In this document: in pieces, positions 1 through 5,064 of the stretch
How positions within the stretch are numbered: position 1 is the stretch's first letter
Layout of the letters: the number at the start of each line of letters is the position of its first letter
Source: an uncultured Eubacteriales bacterium
GTDB lineage: Bacteria; Bacillota; Clostridia; Christensenellales; Borkfalkiaceae
DNA: 5,064 nucleotides
Assembly: GCA_900556195.1 (NCBI GenBank)
Contig: USOJ01000109.1
Span: forward strand, 1-5,064
Direction: 5' to 3'
The notes under the pieces: generated by a model
Told to the model about the DNA's origin: nothing
Seen by the model: only the letters and a program-made list of their open reading frames with translations
Database searches by the model: none
Made by a program: the position numbers and the translations under genes

Positions 1-1608
1 ATAAGTTTTTTCGCTTCGCTCGTTACGGGTACTAAAATTTTAATGCGTTCCGCCGAAGTCTACGGCGAAACCACCGAAGAACCTTCAAAATTCGAAAAGT
101 GGCTTTCAAAGACTTTCAAGGTGGACGTAATGAATATCGCGCTGTTTTTCGGCGTCGTTTTAGGGCTTGCCTTTTCGATAGGCTTGTTTTTCGTCGTGCC
201 CGATCTGCTCGGCAGAGTGTTCGAAAACTACACTCCCGCATTTCCGCATAAAGAACTTTGCCGCAATCTTTTCGAGGGCGTTCTGCGTATACTCATTTTC
301 GTGGGGTATATTCTGCTCACTTCGCTTATGAAGGACATACGCCGCACGTATATGTACCACGGCGCGGAGCATAAGACAATTACCTGTTACGAAAAAGGGC
401 TCGATTTAACGGTGGATAACGTCCGCGCGTGCCGCCGCGTTCACGACCGCTGCGGAACGACTTTTATGTTTATCGTAATGGTTATAAGCATACTCGTGTT
501 TTCAGTCGTCAGCATATGGTTGCCGCATACGATGAACGGAGCGGTAAAACTTTTGTGCAAACTCGCGCTTCTGCCCGTCGTGGCGGGGATATCTTACGAA
601 GTTCTTAAACTGCTCGCGAAGACGGACAGTCCGCTCGTATACCCCTTAAAAGCGCCGGGATTACTGCTTCAAAGAATTACGACGAGAGAACCCGACGACG
701 GTATGATAGAAGTCGCCATTACCTCGTTCAACAAAGTGCTTAAAATGGACGCCGACGAAACCGAACCCGAATGTAAATTCGTCTGCCCCGAAAAGGTTGC
801 GGATCTTACTAAACGCATAAAAGAAGAATTCAAGGCGGCGGGCATTGAAGACGAAGCCGACGCCGAATGGCTCGGGTCGTGCGTAAGCGGTATAAAACGC
901 AGCGAACTTTCCGACCGTAACAAATCCGTTTCGGGCGGTACGGTAGACAAGATAAACGCTTTGGCTAAAGAGAGAGAAAGCGGAAGACCGCTGTGGTACG
1001 TTTTAGGCACGTGCGATTTCTACGGCTACGAATTCAAGGTGGACGAACGCGCGCTTATTCCGCGCCCCGAAACCGAAGAACTCGTCGAAACGGCTATCGG
1101 ACTTTTAACCGCCGACGATTGCGTTCTCGATCTCTGCACGGGCAGCGGTTGTATCGCGATAAGCGTTAAGTTAAAGACGAACGCAAGCGTTACGGCAAGC
1201 GATATTTCGGAAGACGCTCTTGATTTGGCGAGACGTAACGCCGCAGCGCTGGGCGCAGACGTAGACTTTATAAAAAGCGATTTGTTTGAGAATATCGACG
1301 GCAAATTCAGTATGATAATAACCAATCCGCCGTATATAAAAAGCGAGGATATAGAGCGATTACAGACGGAAGTCAAAGACTACGAACCCAAAATCGCGCT
1401 CGACGGCGGCGAAGACGGACTCGACTTTTACCGTAAAATCGCAACGCAGTCCAAACCGCATTTGTTCGACGGCGGAGTGGTGCTTGCCGAGATAGGCGCG
1501 GAGCAGGGCGAAGCCGTGAAGAATCTTTTCGAAGAAAACGGCTTTACCGCGAAAGTGTTCAAGGACATATCGGGTAACGATCGCGTTGTCGCGGCGGTGA
1601 AGATATGA
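1..1608 (+). CDS. prmC: DUF1385 (YqhQ-like) membrane domain fused to PrmC, release factor glutamine methyltransferase; 5' end outside window
   Basis: The C-terminal part is PrmC (HemK), which transfers a methyl group from S-adenosylmethionine to the glutamine of the GGQ motif in RF1 and RF2. Counting the Met at base 43 as residue 1, residues 1-234 are a DUF1385/YqhQ-type integral membrane domain. It has hydrophobic segments near 29-53, 76-96, 141-160 and 166-186, the family signature HGAEHK at 106-111, and the family-like end EVAITSFNKVL at 223-233. Residues about 245-325 resemble the PrmC N-terminal helical domain, with PLWYVLG at 316-322 and LIPRPETE at 338-345. The methyltransferase domain follows, with the SAM-binding loop VLDLCTGSGC at 361-370 and catalytic NPPYI at 428-432. 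The frame stays open to base 1, and the 14 codons before Met-43 (including SLVTGTKIL) still look like DUF1385, so Met-43 is internal and the true start lies upstream. No stop or frameshift separates the halves. The stop overlaps prfA by ATGA. The function of the DUF1385 part is unknown. Confidence 0.93.
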   Translation: MSFFASLVTGTKILMRSAEVYGETTEEPSKFEKWLSKTFKVDVMNIALFFGVVLGLAFSIGLFFVVPDLLGRVFENYTPAFPHKELCRNLFEGVLRILIFVGYILLTSLMKDIRRTYMYHGAEHKTITCYEKGLDLTVDNVRACRRVHDRCGTTFMFIVMVISILVFSVVSIWLPHTMNGAVKLLCKLALLPVVAGISYEVLKLLAKTDSPLVYPLKAPGLLLQRITTREPDDGMIEVAITSFNKVLKMDADETEPECKFVCPEKVADLTKRIKEEFKAAGIEDEADAEWLGSCVSGIKRSELSDRNKSVSGGTVDKINALAKERESGRPLWYVLGTCDFYGYEFKVDERALIPRPETEELVETAIGLLTADDCVLDLCTGSGCIAISVKLKTNASVTASDISEDALDLARRNAAALGADVDFIKSDLFENIDGKFSMIITNPPYIKSEDIERLQTEVKDYEPKIALDGGEDGLDFYRKIATQSKPHLFDGGVVLAEIGAEQGEAVKNLFEENGFTAKVFKDISGNDRVVAAVKI

Positions 1609-2678
1609 TAGAGAAACTCGAAAAGATACTCGACCGCTACGAGACGTTAGGCGAAATTCTCGCCGACCCCGCCACTCTTTCGGATATGGAAAAGTGGAAA
1701 AAATGCGCAAAAGAAAGGTCGGATATAGAAGAAACGGCAAACGTATACAAAGAGTATAAAAAAGTCGAGGAAAACGGCAAGGCGGCGGAAAAAGAAATCG
1801 CCGACGAAACCGACCCCGATATGAAAAAAATGCTCGAAGAAGAGTATTACGACTGCAAAAAGAAGTTAGCCGAACTCACCGACGAACTTAAAATTCTGCT
1901 TCTGCCCAAAGACCCCGACGACGATAAAAACGTAATTATGGAAATCCGCGGCGGAGCGGGCGGCGAAGAGGCGGCTTTGTTTGCCTACGAACTGTACAGA
2001 ATGTACCTTAAATTCGCCGAAAAAAATCGTTGGAAAACCGAACTTATCGACGAAAACGACACCGAACTCGGCGGAGTCAAAGAAGTCGTGTTTTCGGTAA
2101 GCGGCAAGGGCGTTTACAGTAAACTTAAATACGAAAGCGGCGTTCATAGGGTGCAAAGAGTACCCGACACCGAGTCGCAGGGGCGTATTCATACTTCCAC
2201 CGTTACGGTGGCGGTGCTTCCCGAAGTCGAAGACGTAGAAGTGAATATCGACGAAAAAGACCTTAAAATAGATACCTTCCGTTCGAGCGGAGCGGGCGGG
2301 CAACACGTCAACAAGACCGAATCGTGTATTCGTATGACGCATATCCCTACGGGGATAGTCGTTACTTGTCAGGACGAGCGTTCGCAACTTAAAAACCGCG
2401 AAAAAGCGATGAAAGTAATGAAAAGCCGTTTATACGACTATTACAACACCCGCTATCGTAACGAATACGACGCGAACAGAAAGAGCCTCGTCGGAACGGG
2501 CGACCGCTCGGAAAGAATAAGAACGTATAATTTTCCGCAGGGCAGAATAACCGACCACAGAATAGGGTATACGGTTTACACTCTCGAACAGTTTTTAGAG
2601 GGAGATATAGGCGAATTGTCCGACGCGCTCGCTGTTGCCGACAGAGAAGCGAAACTTGCAGAGTCTTCGGATTTATAA
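1605..2678 (+). CDS. prfA: Peptide chain release factor 1 (RF1)
   Basis: RF1 recognises UAA and UAG in the ribosomal A site and triggers hydrolysis of peptidyl-tRNA in the cytoplasm. At 357 residues the protein has normal family length. Residues 1-100 form the charged helical N-terminal domain. IRGGAGGEEA at 114-123 begins the conserved core. The stop-codon-reading PxT motif is P187-D188-T189 in HRVQRVPDTESQGR; RF2 would have SPF here, so this is RF1. The catalytic loop is SGAGGQHVNKT at 228-238, with GGQ at 231-233, and Gln233 is the residue PrmC methylates. The C-terminal NFPQGRITDHRIG at 309-321 is also typical. The ATG overlaps the stop of the upstream fusion gene in the arrangement ATGA, so translation is probably coupled and no separate ribosome binding site is needed. 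The Asp in the variable middle position of PxT is unremarkable for function but less common than Ala, Val or Glu, as far as I recall. Confidence 0.97.
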   Translation: MIEKLEKILDRYETLGEILADPATLSDMEKWKKCAKERSDIEETANVYKEYKKVEENGKAAEKEIADETDPDMKKMLEEEYYDCKKKLAELTDELKILLLPKDPDDDKNVIMEIRGGAGGEEAALFAYELYRMYLKFAEKNRWKTELIDENDTELGGVKEVVFSVSGKGVYSKLKYESGVHRVQRVPDTESQGRIHTSTVTVAVLPEVEDVEVNIDEKDLKIDTFRSSGAGGQHVNKTESCIRMTHIPTGIVVTCQDERSQLKNREKAMKVMKSRLYDYYNTRYRNEYDANRKSLVGTGDRSERIRTYNFPQGRITDHRIGYTVYTLEQFLEGDIGELSDALAVADREAKLAESSDL

Positions 2679-2680
2679 CG

Positions 2681-2747
2681 ATTCGTTGCCGCGCTACGCC
2701 CGCAATGACGTGCTTGTTTACCGTCATCGCGAGCGCAAGCGTAGCGA
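2681..2747. repeat. Imperfect palindromic intergenic repeat, REP/MITE-like
   Basis: Just after the prfA stop there is an interrupted inverted repeat. CGCAATGACG at 2701-2710 pairs with CGTCATCGCG at 2722-2731 (one mismatch, 11-base loop). Further out GCTACGC at 2693-2699 pairs perfectly with GCGTAGC at 2739-2745, leaving a bulge on the right side. The words CGCAATGACG and CGTCATCGCGAGCG resemble the short palindromic elements scattered between genes in many bacterial genomes. They give spurious translations of the YARND / RERKRSD kind, as one frame does here. There is no T-tract, so it is not a standard intrinsic terminator. With a single copy in view, its dispersed nature is an inference. 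Confidence 0.55.
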
Positions 2748-2766
2748 CCTTAGGCAGGGTCGCCCC

Positions 2767-2788
2767 CTCTCCCGCTTCAACGGGAGAG
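2767..2788. other. GC-rich hairpin in prfA-aminotransferase spacer
   Basis: CTCTCCCG at 2767-2774 and CGGGAGAG at 2781-2788 form a perfect 8-bp stem with the loop CTTCAA. GGGT at 2757-2760 and ACCC at 2792-2795 could extend it after an internal loop. No run of T follows, so termination is doubtful. It may belong to the neighbouring palindromic repeat, act as an RNA processing or stability element in the transcript, or be a weak attenuator before the aminotransferase gene. It ends about 52 bases before that gene's ribosome binding site. Confidence 0.5.
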
Positions 2789-2852
2789 CATACCCGAAGA
2801 TCGGAGTACGAACGACTTTATATTAAAACGAAAAAACAACGGAGAAACGAAA

Positions 2853-4043
2853 ATGAAACTGTCGAAAAAAGCAAAGGGCGTTCAGCCATCGGCTACGCTC
2901 GAAATAACCGCAAAGGCGAAACGACTGAAAAAAGAGGGTCAAAAAATAATCGCGTTCACCGCAGGCGAACCCGATTTCAACACTCCCGATTTTATCGTAA
3001 ACAGCGCGATAACCGCCTTAAAGGAGGGGTTTACAAAATATACCCCGTCTGCGGGCATACCCGAACTCAGAGCGGCGATAGCCGAAAAATTCAGAAACGA
3101 AAACGGTATAGAATGCGGCGCGGAAAATATAGTGGTTTCCGACGGCGCGAAGAGTTCGCTTTATCACGCAATGCTCGCCGTAATAGACGACGGAGACGAA
3201 GTAATCGTTCCGTCGCCTTATTGGGTAACGTATACAGAGCAGATTAAACTCTGCGGCGGCGTTCCCGTACTCGTACCCACGAAAAAAGAAGACGGCTATA
3301 AGATGACGGCGGCGGACTTTGAAAACGCGATAACCGACAAGACGAGGGCGTTGCTTATAAATTCGCCTTGTAACCCGACGGGAGCGGTATACGAAAAACG
3401 CGAACTTACCGCGCTCGCCGAAATCTGCGAAAAACACGGTTTGGAAATTATTTCCGACGAAATCTACGAAAATCTCGTTTTCGGCGGTAAAAAACATTAT
3501 TCGTTCGCCGCTTTATCCGACTACGCGAAAGAACATACGATAACCGTCAACGGTGTTTCGAAGTCCTATTCGATGACGGGTTGGCGTATAGGTTACGTCT
3601 GCGCGCCGATAGAAACGGCGAAAGCGATGTCGGCTCTGCAAGGTCATACGACCAGCAACGCCTGTACTTTCGCGCAGTACGCGAGCGTTACGGCTATTAA
3701 AGACGGCGGCGGGTTTATAAACGAAATGCGTTGCGAATTCGACCGCAGACGAGAAGTTTTAACCGAGGCGTTAAAGAGCGTACGCGGAATAACTTTCGCC
3801 GTTCCAGACGGTGCGTTTTACGTTTTCGTAGACGTATCCGCCTTATACGGTAAAAAATTCAATGGCGAAGTTATCGACGGTAGCCGGAAGTTTGCCGCCA
3901 AACTGCTCGATTTCGGCGTTGCGGTTATCCCGGGAGCGGCTTTCGGCGACGATAACTCGATAAGACTTTCGTACACGCTCCCCGCAGACGAAATCGTCAA
4001 GGGCGTAGCCGAAATAAAACGATTCGTCAAAGAACTCTTATAA
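2853..4043 (+). CDS. Class I PLP-dependent aminotransferase, probable aspartate aminotransferase
   Basis: This is a fold-type I aminotransferase that most likely interconverts aspartate plus 2-oxoglutarate with oxaloacetate plus glutamate, using pyridoxal phosphate in the cytoplasm. At 396 residues it is full length for the aspartate aminotransferase Ib-like group. Visible motifs are AGEPDFNTP (37-45), YTPSAGIPELR (63-73), the cofactor-phosphate loop SDGAKSS (96-102), PYW (122-124), SPCNPTG (171-177) with Asn174, SDEIYENLVF (201-210) with Asp202 for the pyridine nitrogen and Tyr205, and VSKSYSMTGWRIGY (235-248) with Lys237 as the Schiff-base lysine and Arg245. Arg371 in RLSY is the expected substrate-carboxylate arginine. 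The start is fixed by GGAG at 2841-2844, eight bases before the ATG. Substrate cannot be decided from sequence alone: related enzymes act on aromatic amino acids, prephenate or alanine. It stands 174 bases from prfA, and its own promoter was not clearly seen. Confidence 0.92.
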   Translation: MKLSKKAKGVQPSATLEITAKAKRLKKEGQKIIAFTAGEPDFNTPDFIVNSAITALKEGFTKYTPSAGIPELRAAIAEKFRNENGIECGAENIVVSDGAKSSLYHAMLAVIDDGDEVIVPSPYWVTYTEQIKLCGGVPVLVPTKKEDGYKMTAADFENAITDKTRALLINSPCNPTGAVYEKRELTALAEICEKHGLEIISDEIYENLVFGGKKHYSFAALSDYAKEHTITVNGVSKSYSMTGWRIGYVCAPIETAKAMSALQGHTTSNACTFAQYASVTAIKDGGGFINEMRCEFDRRREVLTEALKSVRGITFAVPDGAFYVFVDVSALYGKKFNGEVIDGSRKFAAKLLDFGVAVIPGAAFGDDNSIRLSYTLPADEIVKGVAEIKRFVKELL

Positions 4044-4242
4044 ATCCGTTCTGCCGAGCAGATAGTCGACCGAAACGTCGAATAAATCCGCTAATTTTAC
4101 CAGATTGGTCAAAGTCGGTTCGGATTGTCCGTTTTCGGAGCGGATATAGACGGTTGCGAGATTCCGAGGTATTCGCCGCTTGCTTTTGGGTAAGTTTATT
4201 GATTTTTCTTTGCTCGATTAAGGTTTTTTGAAAAACTACCGT
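4038..4242 (-). pseudogene. Decayed XRE-family helix-turn-helix regulator (two frameshifts, probable lost start)
   Basis: The - strand encodes a small Cro/CI-type DNA-binding protein in three reading frames. From base 4242 down, the first frame gives VVFQKTLIEQRKINKLTQKQAA. A one-base loss near 4173/4174 moves the continuation to another frame, YLGISQPSISA. A second one-base loss near 4137/4138 moves it again to ENGQSEPTLTNLVKLADL, followed by the typical XRE tail FDVSVDYLLGRTDL and TAA at 4040-4038. The 205 bases plus the two lost ones make 207, exactly 69 codons including the stop. The first codon would be ACG at 4242-4240, placed eight bases after AAAGGA on the - strand, which suggests an ATG mutated to ACG. 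The relic ends inside the last codons of the convergent aminotransferase gene, overlapping it by six bases. No single frame covers the domain, so it is very unlikely to make a working repressor. Sequencing error is the alternative. Confidence 0.82.
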
Positions 4243-4435
4243 TATATTTTTCCTTTTACTTGACAATGCCGCCGGACTTGCGTTGAGTATAGTCGGGGTA
4301 GTGCAAATGAAAACCCGTACTCGGTGCGCCGGGTTGGCGATTGCGGGGTTGGTTATAGGCATAATCAGCACGGCAATCCGGGGAACTATGTGGTGGATAG
4401 TTTTTCCAATAACCGGAACGAGTTTTTTCCAATAA
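4232..4435 (+). pseudogene. Hydrophobic ORF fragment resembling the C-terminal half of a DUF4190-type membrane protein
   Basis: An open frame without a proper start reads AAGLALSIVGVVQMKT (about 4265-4312) and then CAGLAIAGLVIGIISTAI (about 4325-4378), ending at TAA 4433-4435. Two small-residue-rich hydrophobic segments, a short basic link (MKTRTR) and the GLAIAGLVIGII pattern are what DUF4190-like small membrane proteins show. The N-terminal half is absent because the frame runs back into the antisense regulator relic and meets TGA at 4229-4231. The only in-frame ATG near the front (4307) would delete the first hydrophobic segment, and no ribosome binding site is seen. The end of the frame is altered by the 22/23-base duplication: with one copy it would read ITGTSII and stop at 4452. 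I read it as a gene remnant; a functional short peptide or chance composition remains possible. Confidence 0.45.
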
Positions 4436-4444
4436 CCGGAACGA
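4400..4444. repeat. Tandem duplication of a 22/23-base unit
   Basis: The unit GTTTTTCCAATAACCGGAAC plus GA occupies 4400-4421. It is repeated directly at 4422-4444 with one extra T in the T run (five T in the first copy, six in the second). There is no spacer. The near-identity suggests a recent slippage duplication inside the decaying locus. The second copy adds the early stop to the hydrophobic reading frame. Confidence 0.9.
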
Positions 4445-4460
4445 GTATTATATAAACGAC

Positions 4461-4497
4461 AAAACTCGCGTCGAAAGTGTTTTCGACGCGAGTTTTT
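4461..4497. terminator. Perfect 16-bp stem intrinsic terminator, likely bidirectional
   Basis: AAAACTCGCGTCGAAA at 4461-4476 and TTTCGACGCGAGTTTT at 4481-4496 are exact reverse complements around the loop GTGT, with one more T at 4497. The stem has a GC-rich core flanked by A on one side and T on the other, so it presents a U-tract on both strands. On the + strand it can end read-through from the aminotransferase gene and isolate the downstream P-loop gene with its own promoter. It may originally have terminated the eroded membrane-protein gene that ends just before it. Confidence 0.85.
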
Positions 4498-4558
4498 GGC
4501 TATAAAAAGATAATTTACGGGCGTTTTTCGGCAATAAAAGGCCGTTCGCAAAAAAAAT

Positions 4559-4596
4559 CCGAAAAATTTTTCAAAAACTCTTGAAAATTTATTCGG
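4559..4596. promoter_or_regulatory. 16+6+16 inverted repeat covering the -35 region, candidate operator
   Basis: CCGAAAAATTTTTCAA at 4559-4574 and TTGAAAATTTATTCGG at 4581-4596 are reverse complements at 14 of 16 positions, around the spacer AAACTC. The right arm begins with the -35 hexamer TTGAAA, and the left arm contains the perfect 12-bp palindrome GAAAAATTTTTC at 4561-4572. The symmetry and position fit a binding site for a dimeric regulator that would block RNA polymerase. The A/T runs could instead serve as an UP element or bent DNA, and symmetry in such AT-rich sequence can arise by chance. No matching regulator gene is intact in the window. Confidence 0.5.
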
Positions 4597-4609
4597 TTTA
4601 GTATACAAT
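4581..4609 (+). promoter_or_regulatory. Sigma-A type promoter of the P-loop gene
   Basis: TTGAAA at 4581-4586 and TACAAT at 4604-4609 are separated by exactly 17 bases. Each hexamer differs from the vegetative consensus at one or two positions. Transcription should begin near 4616, giving a leader of about 27 bases with GGAGGT at 4629-4634, eight bases before the ATG at 4643. A/T runs upstream at 4551-4577 sit where an UP element would lie. Confidence 0.8.
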
Positions 4610-4642
4610 AGTAGCAAGAAGAAAAAACGGAGGTATCGTTTT

Positions 4643-5053
4643 ATGATAAAACTTATTTACGGCCCGAAAGGCTTCGGCAAAACCAAGATTATGCTCGACG
4701 ACGTCAACGCCGCCGCCGAGAAAGCAAAGGGCAACGTTGTATTTATTACGGATAAAAGAATGTGCTCGGTTGCAATCAATCTCAACGTCAGATGCGTTTA
4801 CACCGAAGAATACGGCATCAACACCGTCGACGGTTTCGAGGGTTTCGTCAAAGGTCTTATCGCGGGCAACCACGATATAGAAAATATCTTTATCGACGGA
4901 ATTTTAAGAATTACCGACGCCAATCTCGACCAACTCGAAAAACCGTTCAACGAGATTAAAAAGATTTGCGACGAAAACGACGTAGCGCTGGAAGTAACCG
5001 TTTCCGCCACCAAGGAACAACTTCCCAAATACATGCTCGAATATATCGCTTAA
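4643..5053 (+). CDS. Small P-loop NTPase of unknown function
   Basis: A 136-residue soluble protein with a Walker A motif GPKGFGKT at 7-14 immediately after the first beta strand (MIKLIY), so the start is right; it is also fixed by GGAGGT eight bases upstream. NVVFITD at 31-37 looks like the second strand. NIFIDG at 81-86, with Asp85 after a hydrophobic strand, is the probable Walker B. The C-terminal part is helix (about 94-112, charged) followed by ALEVTVSATKEQLP, a last strand-helix pattern. There is no signal peptide or membrane segment. At this size it is a minimal P-loop domain lacking a recognisable helicase, kinase LID, AAA+ sensor or GTPase NKxD motif. I recall similar short ATP-binding proteins in Clostridia, some with unconvincing automatic labels such as PilT, but no established function. 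It has its own promoter and an upstream terminator, so it is transcribed separately from the genes on its left. What follows to the right is not visible. Confidence 0.85.
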   Translation: MIKLIYGPKGFGKTKIMLDDVNAAAEKAKGNVVFITDKRMCSVAINLNVRCVYTEEYGINTVDGFEGFVKGLIAGNHDIENIFIDGILRITDANLDQLEKPFNEIKKICDENDVALEVTVSATKEQLPKYMLEYIA

Positions 5054-5064
5054 AAACAAAACCG

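Noticed and set aside
745..1608. A separate prmC gene starting at the ATG at 745
   Set aside because: The length would suit PrmC, but no ribosome binding site precedes it and the frame is continuous with DUF1385. The fused product is the simpler reading.
2819..2824. TATATT as a -10 box for the aminotransferase gene
   Set aside because: No acceptable -35 hexamer lies 16-18 bases upstream, so a promoter could not be supported.
2635..2826. A 63-residue + frame over the prfA end and spacer
   Set aside because: It reads through the palindromic repeat and gives the low-complexity basic sequence typical of spurious translation of such repeats. No ribosome binding site was seen.
2705..3247. A 180-residue + frame overlapping the start of the aminotransferase gene
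   Set aside because: It is mostly Arg/Lys-rich out-of-frame translation of a well-supported gene.
4529..4545. CGGC/GCCG stem before an A run at about 4550-4557 as a second terminator
   Set aside because: The stem is only about four base pairs and no T-tract follows it on the + strand.
4027..4617. A 196-residue open frame on the - strand
   Set aside because: It runs through the broken regulator, the membrane-protein relic, the terminator and the promoter region. Only about 22 residues have family-like sequence before the first frameshift, so it is not a real gene.
1..5064. CRISPR array, tRNA, rRNA, insertion sequence or phage genes
   Set aside because: No spaced repeats, cloverleaf-like sequence, transposase or integrase motifs were seen on either strand.

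Overview
The window looks like a piece of a low-to-medium GC Clostridia (Bacillota) chromosome, probably from an uncultured lineage. This rests on the DUF1385 (YqhQ-like) / PrmC / release factor 1 gene order, strong GGAG-type ribosome binding sites, consensus-like sigma-A promoter elements and a clostridial-type small P-loop protein. The genus cannot be named from the sequence. All intact genes lie on the + strand.

Region 1 (1-2678) is a translation-termination module. A long gene, cut off at its 5' end by the window, encodes a membrane DUF1385 domain fused in one reading frame to PrmC, the methyltransferase that modifies the GGQ glutamine of release factors. Its stop codon overlaps by ATGA the start of prfA (RF1), the substrate of that methyltransferase. 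The two genes are therefore very likely co-transcribed and translationally coupled.

Region 2 (2679-2852) is a 174-base spacer. It holds an imperfect palindromic element that looks like a dispersed REP/MITE-type repeat, plus a second GC-rich hairpin. It ends in a good ribosome binding site for the next gene.

Region 3 (2853-4043) is a complete class I PLP aminotransferase, most likely aspartate aminotransferase.

Region 4 (4044-4642) has about 600 bases with no intact gene, but it is not empty. On the - strand lies the wreck of a small XRE-type helix-turn-helix repressor with two single-base frameshifts and probably a lost start codon. Next to it on the + strand is a short hydrophobic reading frame resembling the end of a DUF4190-type membrane protein. 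After these come a 22/23-base tandem duplication, a perfect 16-bp inverted-repeat terminator with A and T tracts (potentially bidirectional), and a well-formed promoter. The -35 box of that promoter lies in the right arm of a 16+6+16 inverted repeat that could be an operator.

Region 5 (4643-5053) is a 136-residue P-loop NTPase of unknown function, driven by that promoter.

I see no convincing new defence or mobile system. The points most worth a second look are the DUF1385-PrmC fusion, the decayed regulator locus, and the symmetric promoter of the orphan P-loop gene.
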